Source: JBAROU01 sp049642385 (GTDB lineage: Bacteria; Chloroflexota; Dehalococcoidia; DSTF01; RBG-16-68-14). Taken from it: a DNA stretch of 18,315 nt. A program made the position numbers and the translations under genes. This document shows, in pieces, positions 13,699 to 18,315 of this stretch. The DNA is taken from NCBI GenBank assembly GCA_049642385.1, contig JBAROU010000063.1, positions 1 to 18,315 on the forward strand, written 5' to 3'. Position 1 is the stretch's first letter; every line of letters begins with the position of its first letter. The notes beneath the pieces were generated by a model, which had not been told where the DNA came from, did no database searches, and saw only the letters and a program-made list of their open reading frames with translations.

Positions 13699-14520
13699 CT
13701 AAGGGACGCTGGTCTCTTCCTTCTCGATCAGCTTGAAGTCCGCCTCGTTGAGGGGGATCAGCTCGCCCTTGCGATACGAGTCGAACAGGGTGAAGAGGTC
13801 GCGCTTGTGGGGGCGCTTCCGGCCGATTGGGCAGGCTTCCCACGCCTCGTAATCTTCGTCGCAGTAGCCCGAACGACGCTCGCCACACTTGGGCTGGAGG
13901 TACATGCCAAGCTCCGGAAAGCGCCGGTTCACGTCCGCGCGCATGAGCGCGGCGACCTTGCGGAACTCCCACTGCGCGCGTGTGCAGAGGCGCAGGTCGC
14001 AGATGTGGAGCAGCTCCTGGAAGTTGACGACGACCTTGAAGTTCGTGCTCGTCGCGTTCGGGAGGAGGAAGCGGGCGTCCTCAGCGGGTACGCCGGCGTC
14101 GAGCAACTCCTGGTAGAGCCGGCCGATGTCCTCGAACGCAGCCTGCATCTTGTCGGCCATGCCGGCGCGCTGGACCGATTGCGGAACGGTGTACGGGAAG
14201 CTGGCATCCTTGAACTTCACGTAGCGCTGGCTCTGCTGCTCGAAGCTGATGCCGACCCGGTGTCGGACGAACTGGTGGCTGAAGGCGCGGCTCACGCCCG
14301 AGATGCCGAACTCGAACGAAACCTGCTCGAGGGGCGAAGCGTGGCCCGTCTGGAGTCGCCGCTCGATGAAGTCCGTCATCTGCTCGCGCGTGATGCGCCC
14401 GTCGTCGATGCGGCGGGTGATCTGCATGGGCGTGAGCGATGAGTAGGCCGTCCGGTAGGCGATGTAGAGCGACCGGATGGGGTCTTCGGTGTGGTCGAGC
14501 AGCTTGACCTGGATGGACAC
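13699..14520 (-). CDS. thyX: Flavin-dependent thymidylate synthase
   Basis: Cytoplasmic FAD-dependent enzyme that makes dTMP from dUMP, using methylene-tetrahydrofolate and NADPH; 273 residues. The ThyX signature region is RHRVGISFEQQSQRY (R86-Y100), with the substrate block LLPNATSTNFKVVVNFQELLHICDLRLCTRAQWEFR. The signature has eight residues between RHR and the conserved Ser (S97), against seven in the textbook motif. A C-terminal three-Cys patch (PKCGERRSGYC and EACP) resembles that of many ThyX proteins. The start is GTG 14520, with GAGGTG four bases upstream; the same frame upstream lacks family similarity. It implies thymidylate synthesis independent of ThyA. Confidence 0.93.
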   Translation of the reverse strand: MSIQVKLLDHTEDPIRSLYIAYRTAYSSLTPMQITRRIDDGRITREQMTDFIERRLQTGHASPLEQVSFEFGISGVSRAFSHQFVRHRVGISFEQQSQRYVKFKDASFPYTVPQSVQRAGMADKMQAAFEDIGRLYQELLDAGVPAEDARFLLPNATSTNFKVVVNFQELLHICDLRLCTRAQWEFRKVAALMRADVNRRFPELGMYLQPKCGERRSGYCDEDYEAWEACPIGRKRPHKRDLFTLFDSYRKGELIPLNEADFKLIEKEETSVP

Positions 14521-14561
14521 GGGGCACCTCGTGTTCGGGAATGCGCGATGAGCGCACGAAC

Positions 14562-14567
14562 ATTGTA
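14562..14567 (-). promoter_or_regulatory. Putative -10 box of thyX
   Basis: TACAAT on the minus strand, 41 bases before GTG 14520, giving a leader of about 34 bases that includes the ribosome-binding site GAGGTG. No convincing -35 hexamer is seen. Confidence 0.35.
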
Positions 14568-14624
14568 GCGCCTCGTCCTGGGAGGCGGGCGGTGTTATGT
14601 CGGAGGCGGCAGGAAAAGTTCGCG

Positions 14625-15347
14625 CTAGAGGTTGACGAAGGCGGCGCCCTGCCAGAGGAGGGTCGCCAGCGCTCCTGCCGCGATGAAGGGTGCGTACGGG
14701 ATCGGCTCGCCGCGCTTGCGAAGGCCGGTGATCAGGAGGAGCGCCGCCGCGCCGCCGCCCAGGAGCGACATGAAGAGCAGGGCGGGCACCAGGTTCGTGA
14801 AGCCGAGCGCCAGCCCGACGAACGCCGCAAGCTTGACGTCGCCCATGCCCATGCCGACACCGCCGGTGAAGAGCGCGGGCAGGAGCAGCACCCCGCCGGC
14901 GAGGAGGCCGCCTCCGAGCACCTCCTTGACGTCGGCGTCCGGCATCACCGCGCCAACGAACATCGCGCCGACGATCGCCGGGTAGGTGATCACGTTGGGC
15001 ACGCGATAGCTGAGCGCATCGGTGGCGGCGCAGGCCACGAAGACGCAGATGTACGCGGTGATGATCGCGAGGTGCGACGCTTTGTCGTATTGCCCGCCGG
15101 CGACGGCGAACAGCGCCGCCGTCGTCGCGACGATGACGAGGCGACGTGTCCATGTCTGGAGCGGTGATGCGACGACGAGCGAGCCGGTCTCGGTGTGAAA
15201 CGCCGGGAAGGTCGGGACGGGTTCGGGCGCTTCCGGTTCGTCCGGCTCGTCGTCACCGTGGTCGGGGCGCACGGCGAGGCGCACGACGAGCGCGTCGAGC
15301 GCAAGGCCGACGGCAAGGCCGATCAGCGCGAGAAGGAGGGGCGTCAT
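14625..15347 (-). CDS. Prepilin peptidase, A24 family
   Basis: Integral membrane aspartyl protease of 240 residues that cleaves type IV prepilin or pseudopilin leaders. The two catalytic Asp motifs are present: ATDALSYRVPN (D110) and GMGMGDVKLAAF (D170, the GxGD motif). Six to eight hydrophobic segments surround them. The first 70 residues hold one helix and an acidic Pro-rich loop (HGDDEPDEPEAPEPVP) instead of the cysteine-rich methylase domain of PilD, so N-methylation is not supported. ATG 15347 is chosen because TATCCT ends 6 bases before it; GTG 15350 is the alternative. No pilus genes are in the window, so its substrates are encoded elsewhere. Confidence 0.88.
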   Translation of the reverse strand: MTPLLLALIGLAVGLALDALVVRLAVRPDHGDDEPDEPEAPEPVPTFPAFHTETGSLVVASPLQTWTRRLVIVATTAALFAVAGGQYDKASHLAIITAYICVFVACAATDALSYRVPNVITYPAIVGAMFVGAVMPDADVKEVLGGGLLAGGVLLLPALFTGGVGMGMGDVKLAAFVGLALGFTNLVPALLFMSLLGGGAAALLLITGLRKRGEPIPYAPFIAAGALATLLWQGAAFVNL

Positions 15348-15353
15348 CACATA

Positions 15354-15383
15354 AGGATACTCGGCGGACGCGCCAGAGGTCAG
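15354..15383 (-). promoter_or_regulatory. Putative leaderless promoter of the prepilin peptidase gene
   Basis: On the minus strand CTGACC (15383-15378) and TATCCT (15359-15354) are 18 bases apart, each 4/6 or better to consensus. Only 6 bases separate the -10 box from ATG 15347. Confidence 0.4.
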
Positions 15384-15402
15384 TAGGTGAACGCCCTAAC
15401 GG

Positions 15403-15911
15403 CTAATGGACGTCCAGCCAGCCCGCACCGACAGCGTGCGAACCGCCGGGCGTTCGTTGCCACGCGAAGACTTGGAAGCTGTCGCCGAAAGCGATGGTGA
15501 GCTGGTTGCCGTGAGACGTTTCGAACTTGTTCTTGAGCACGAACTCGAACATTACATCTCCGTTCGAAGGCTGAAGTTCGCCCAGCCTGACCTTGTCGGC
15601 ATCGCGCAACTGGATGGCGGAGAGATTCGCCGGCTCGTCGGTAAGCAAGAAGAACGTGATGGGCTCGTCGGGGTCCAGTCTGTCGCGGTGACCGTGATCG
15701 TCTCCCCGATGCGCGCGTCCTCTGGCCAGAAACAGACGTCAGCTCCTGATGTGATGTTGAGCGAGCCGTCGGGGCGGTGCACGCAGTCCGCGTCTGCCGC
15801 AGAGAGAGGCGTGACAACTGGCGCCGGCTTCGCGTCGCTGCCACCGCCGCAGGCAATACCAAGGAGCGTGGTCGCAATGAGAAGGAAGCCGCCAACGATG
15901 ATCGCCCGCAT
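15403..15911 (-). pseudogene. Small lipoprotein gene interrupted by a one-base frameshift
   Basis: Minus-strand gene read in two frames. The first part, from ATG 15911, has a lipoprotein signal (IIVGGFLLIATTLLGIAC, lipobox Cys at residue 21) followed by a Gly/Ser linker and about 55 residues including SLNITSGADVCFWPEDARIGETI and TVTATDWTP. It then loses sense. The frame that continues to the TAG at 15403 reads DEPITFFLLTDEP and on through LKNKFETSHGNQLTIAFGDS to GAGWLDVH. Adding one base to the G-run at 15670-15673 (C-run on the coding strand) joins both into about 170 residues. The intact product would be a small lipid-anchored beta-rich protein of unknown function. It may be a sequencing or assembly error, not a true pseudogene. 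TAGACT (15923-15918) lies 6 bases before the ATG. Confidence 0.7.
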
Positions 15912-15997
15912 GGGATCAGTCTACGTTACTTCTGCCAGTGGCGCAGCATGAGCGAGGCCCTTAGGCGCGCGTGGTTGCGGGGAGCGCTTGGCCGATT

Positions 15998-16903
15998 CTA
16001 CAGGTTGACCCAATGCCCATTAACCCGCGCCTGCACCCTGTGAACGCTGGTGTTGTAGATCAACATGCCGTTGACCGCCGACAGTGCGTTCCTCTGCGTT
16101 GCGCTGAGTTTCGGCAACAGCAGGGGACCACCTTCCACTTTGAGAGCTATAGCGCGGTTGGCCGCCGAGGCGTGAACGCCGACCTTGCCGTTACCCGAGG
16201 CGTGGCCGCGCACGCCTGTCTTGCCATCGCCGCGTACACCGGCGGCCGTGTTACTCCGGCCAGCGACGCCAGGAGCACTGTTGCTTTCTCCGGCCACACC
16301 GGGGCCCGTAGTACCAACGCCGACCACGCCCGGGCCGCCGTTGTCGCCCGCGCCCAAGACGCCAACGGCGCCGAAGCCGTAGACGCCATAGGTGCCGGAA
16401 CCCCCGACGCCAACCAGGTCGCCGCCCCCAAAGACGCCAAAGCCGTTGCCCACCACGCCTTGCGCGCTGACGCTGCCATCTCTAGCTGCGGCAGTCGGCA
16501 CGTTGCTGACAAAGAAGCGGAGATCGCGCAGGCGCTCGCGGAGAAGTTCGGCCGCCCCGCCCTGGCCGGACATCGCGATTACAGATGTCGACGCAATGCC
16601 GCCGACCCCCACAGGCACCAAATCGGGAGTTCCAGGGTTTGGGTTGAGCCCCGTTAGGACAGCATCGGCGACGTTGCCAGTAAGGGTCGTGGTCGATCCG
16701 GGGAGGGCAACGTTCTCCTCGCCCACGTGGAACACGTTGGTGCCGTCATGCGCAGCTTCGGCGGGGGAATCCCTGCCCACCGCTGCAGCGAGAGCCGCCG
16801 CTCCTCCCGCGCCCATGAGAGCCAAGAGGCCGCGGCGACTTTTCTTCTCCTCCAGAGCTGGCAAGGGTGCTGTGTTCGGGTCAGTTGTAGGCTTGGTTTT
16901 CAT
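15998..16903 (-). CDS. Tat-exported fibre-like protein with GVxG repeats
   Basis: Exported structural protein of 301 residues. The N-terminus has a twin-arginine signal KKSRRGLLALMGAGGAAALAAAV (RR at 23-24), with cleavage likely after SPAEA (about 50). Residues 145-245 are a run of short glycine/valine repeats of the form G-V-x-G with variable tails (GVVGVGTTGPGVAGESNSAP and similar), which suggests a fibrous beta-structure. The C-terminus (about 255-301) has LKVEGG, LPKLSATQRNALSAVNGMLIYN and VNGHWVNL, resembling the C-terminal tip of trimeric tail-fibre or adhesin-like proteins. Tat use implies folding in the cytoplasm. ATG 16903 has GGGAGG six bases upstream and a strong promoter. The function is not known; a surface fibre or adhesin is my inference. 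Confidence 0.8.
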   Translation of the reverse strand: MKTKPTTDPNTAPLPALEEKKSRRGLLALMGAGGAAALAAAVGRDSPAEAAHDGTNVFHVGEENVALPGSTTTLTGNVADAVLTGLNPNPGTPDLVPVGVGGIASTSVIAMSGQGGAAELLRERLRDLRFFVSNVPTAAARDGSVSAQGVVGNGFGVFGGGDLVGVGGSGTYGVYGFGAVGVLGAGDNGGPGVVGVGTTGPGVAGESNSAPGVAGRSNTAAGVRGDGKTGVRGHASGNGKVGVHASAANRAIALKVEGGPLLLPKLSATQRNALSAVNGMLIYNTSVHRVQARVNGHWVNL

Positions 16904-16932
16904 GGTCCGCCTCCCTCATGTGATGTGGAGGC

Positions 16933-16961
16933 ATGATAGTGGCGCCGACCAGCCTTGTCAA
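16933..16961 (-). promoter_or_regulatory. Strong promoter of the fibre-protein gene
   Basis: On the minus strand TTGACA (16961-16956) and TATCAT (16938-16933) are separated by exactly 17 bases. The predicted start is near 16926, giving a leader of about 23 bases with ribosome-binding site GGGAGG (16915-16910). Confidence 0.7.
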
Positions 16962-17002
16962 CATTCTTGGTGGGAGGCGGTGCGAAGGGCGCGCCACGTG
17001 CG

Positions 17003-17051
17003 GTAGGGGCGACCATCTGGTCGCCAAGAGCGAGCAGCCGCTCGCCCCTAC
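17003..17051. repeat. 49-bp palindromic element (REP/MITE-like) at the fabF 3' end
   Basis: Perfect 10-bp terminal inverted repeats, GTAGGGGCGA (17003-17012) and TCGCCCCTAC (17042-17051), enclose two further hairpins: GGCGACCA/TGGTCGCC (17009-17025) and GAGCG/CGCTC (17029-17043). The whole folds as a three-stem cruciform. Its right end supplies the TAG stop of fabF. GTAGGGGCG-ended palindromes recur between genes in several bacterial groups; that is from memory, not a search. Confidence 0.65.
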
Positions 17052-18298
17052 TCCGCGTATCGCCGTAACACCAAGGACGCGTTTTGGCCGCCGAGGCCGA
17101 AGGAGTTGGAGAGGACGATGTCCACTTGGTGCTTGCGCGCATCGTTCGGGACGTAGTCCAGGTCGCAGTCCGGGTCCGGGAACTCGTAGTTGATCGTGGG
17201 CGGCAGGATGTTGTCGCGGATGGTGAGCACGCTGGCGACCGCCTCGACGCCGCCCGCGCCCGCGCCGGAATGCCCGATCATCGACTTGATTGAGCTGATC
17301 GGCACGCGCCGCGCGACGTCTTCGCCGAACGCCCGCTTGATCGCGGCGGTCTCTGCCTTGTCGTTGAGCGGCGTTGAGGTGCCATGGGCGTTGATGTAGC
17401 TTACTTCTTCGGGCTGCACGCCGGCCGACTTCAGCGCGCGCGTCATCGCGAGCGCCTGGCCGGACGAATCTGGCGCGGTGTCGTCGGTCGCGTCGAAGGA
17501 CCAACCGGCGCCGGCGAACTCGGCGAGGACGGTCGCGCCTCGGCTCCGGGCGTGCTCCTCCGATTCGAGGACGAGCATGCCGGAGCCTTCGCCCAGCACG
17601 AAGCCTGAGCGCTTGGCGTCGAAGGGGCGGGAGGCGTGCGCGGGGTCGTCGTTCCCCTCTTTCGTGAGCGCGCCGAGCACGGCCATCGCCGCGACGCCGA
17701 CGGGGGTGATGATCGCTTCGGAGGCGCCAGCAACGAGGACATCGGCGGCGCCGACCCGGATCATGTTCAACGCCTGGCCGAGCGCGTCGGTACCAGAGGC
17801 ACAGGCGGAGCTGATCGTCGTGTTCGGCCCGCGCACGCCCAGCACGCGGCCGACACGCGCGGCTGCCATGTAGCCGCCCAGTCGCGGCAGGAGCGTGGGG
17901 TCGACCTTGTGGGCGCCGCGCTCCGCGATTACTGTTTCTTGCCGGCCCATCTCGAATGGGGCACCGGACGAGGCGACGATGATGCCGATCTCGTCGCGCG
18001 TCTCTTCATTCACCTCCAGCTTCGCGGAGCAGAGCGCCTGTTTGCTGGCGGCGACGGCGAGCTGGGCGAAGCGGCCCGAACGGCGCGCCATCTTGTAGTC
18101 CATGTACTGCTGCGGGTCGAAGTCCTCCACCTCGGCGGCGATGCGCACCTGATACTTCGAAGCGTCGAAGAGCGTGATCGGGCCGATGCCGGTCTTGCCT
18201 GCGAGCAGGCTCTGCCAGAACGTTTCGACGTCGAGCCCCACGGGGCTGATCACGCCAAGGCCTGTGATGACAACGCGGCGGGGTTCGGGAGCGGGCAT
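17048..18298 (-). CDS. fabF: Beta-ketoacyl-ACP synthase II
   Basis: Cytoplasmic condensing enzyme of type II fatty acid synthesis, 416 residues, the family's usual length, extending acyl-ACP with malonyl-ACP. The thiolase-fold active site is complete: nucleophile C166 in SSACASGTDA, H305 in NAHGTSTPLND, K338 in SIKSMIGH and H343 in the same block, matching the Cys-His-Lys-His arrangement of E. coli FabF. The N-terminal VVITGLGVISPVG and C-terminal SNSFGLGGQNASLVLRR are typical. The start is ATG 18298. The stop codon lies inside a palindromic repeat. The gene that normally precedes it (acpP or fabG) would be just outside the window, so operon membership cannot be judged. Confidence 0.95.
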   Translation of the reverse strand: MPAPEPRRVVITGLGVISPVGLDVETFWQSLLAGKTGIGPITLFDASKYQVRIAAEVEDFDPQQYMDYKMARRSGRFAQLAVAASKQALCSAKLEVNEETRDEIGIIVASSGAPFEMGRQETVIAERGAHKVDPTLLPRLGGYMAAARVGRVLGVRGPNTTISSACASGTDALGQALNMIRVGAADVLVAGASEAIITPVGVAAMAVLGALTKEGNDDPAHASRPFDAKRSGFVLGEGSGMLVLESEEHARSRGATVLAEFAGAGWSFDATDDTAPDSSGQALAMTRALKSAGVQPEEVSYINAHGTSTPLNDKAETAAIKRAFGEDVARRVPISSIKSMIGHSGAGAGGVEAVASVLTIRDNILPPTINYEFPDPDCDLDYVPNDARKHQVDIVLSNSFGLGGQNASLVLRRYAE

Positions 18299-18315
18299 CG
18301 CCCTTAGGTTAGGCG

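Noticed and set aside
14541..15167. A plus-strand 208-residue frame opposite the prepilin peptidase
   Set aside because: Highly charged Arg/Glu/His composition typical of a shadow frame; the minus strand has both catalytic Asp motifs.
15640..15690. Programmed -1 frameshift in the lipoprotein gene
   Set aside because: The C-run context (ACC CCG) does not form a standard X-XXY-YYZ slippery heptamer that would re-pair in the -1 frame, and no stimulating structure is obvious.
16185..16440. Possible CRISPR or tandem DNA repeat in the fibre gene
   Set aside because: The repetition is at the protein level (GVxG) with variable DNA; there are no identical repeats with unique spacers.
15971..16657. 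A plus-strand 228-residue frame opposite the fibre protein
   Set aside because: Repeat-rich only because it mirrors the Gly-Val repeats of the minus-strand gene; no start signals.

Overview
The window is a GC-rich, densely packed bacterial chromosome segment with 17 protein-coding genes (one of them frameshifted). I see no rRNA, tRNA, insertion sequence, phage module or CRISPR array. The content points to a free-living bacterium. My best guess is an uncultured Chloroflexota (Dehalococcoidia-like) lineage, because of the membrane-anchored Pro/Thr-linked sugar dehydrogenases, the exported protease ending in dockerin-like repeats with FGHSC, the Tat-exported GVxG fibre protein, and a fused zinc-ribbon cyclase. 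This placement is inference, and Actinomycetota cannot be excluded from the sequence alone.

Layout. 1-2340 (+): ROK-family sugar kinase and an MFS transporter. 2337-3328 (-): two adjacent paralogous genes of an unrecognised family, convergent with the transporter. 3446-6479 (+): two tandem paralogous PQQ-type glucose/sorbosone dehydrogenases, each with an N-terminal membrane anchor and a Pro/Thr-rich linker. 6561-10122 (+): a zinc homeostasis block made of a Zur/Fur-type repressor, then a tightly overlapping operon znuA-znuC-znuB plus a hotdog thioesterase. 10186-10977 (+): Sir2 deacylase. 11052-12770 (+): secreted M11-like metallopeptidase. 12771-12993: a structured non-coding leader ending in a terminator-like hairpin. 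12994-13662 (+): class III adenylate cyclase with a zinc ribbon. 13699-18298 (-): thyX, prepilin peptidase, a frameshifted lipoprotein, the Tat-exported fibre protein and fabF.

The strongest new regulatory reading is a zinc regulon. Three copies of a 15-bp palindrome, TGAnACnnnGTnTCA (one with a single mismatch), lie over the promoters of the repressor gene and of znuA, which implies autoregulation and zinc-dependent repression of the uptake operon. A second theme is leaderless or near-leaderless transcription: the -10 boxes of sir2, the repressor gene, the prepilin peptidase and several others lie only about 6-17 nt before the start codon. Other notable points are a consensus promoter on the opposite strand between the two dehydrogenases, a 49-bp palindromic element that supplies the fabF stop codon, and a C-run frameshift in a small lipoprotein.

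No stretch longer than 300 bases lacks a gene. The longest gaps are 4850-5132 (about 283 bases) and 12771-12993 (223 bases), and both are described.
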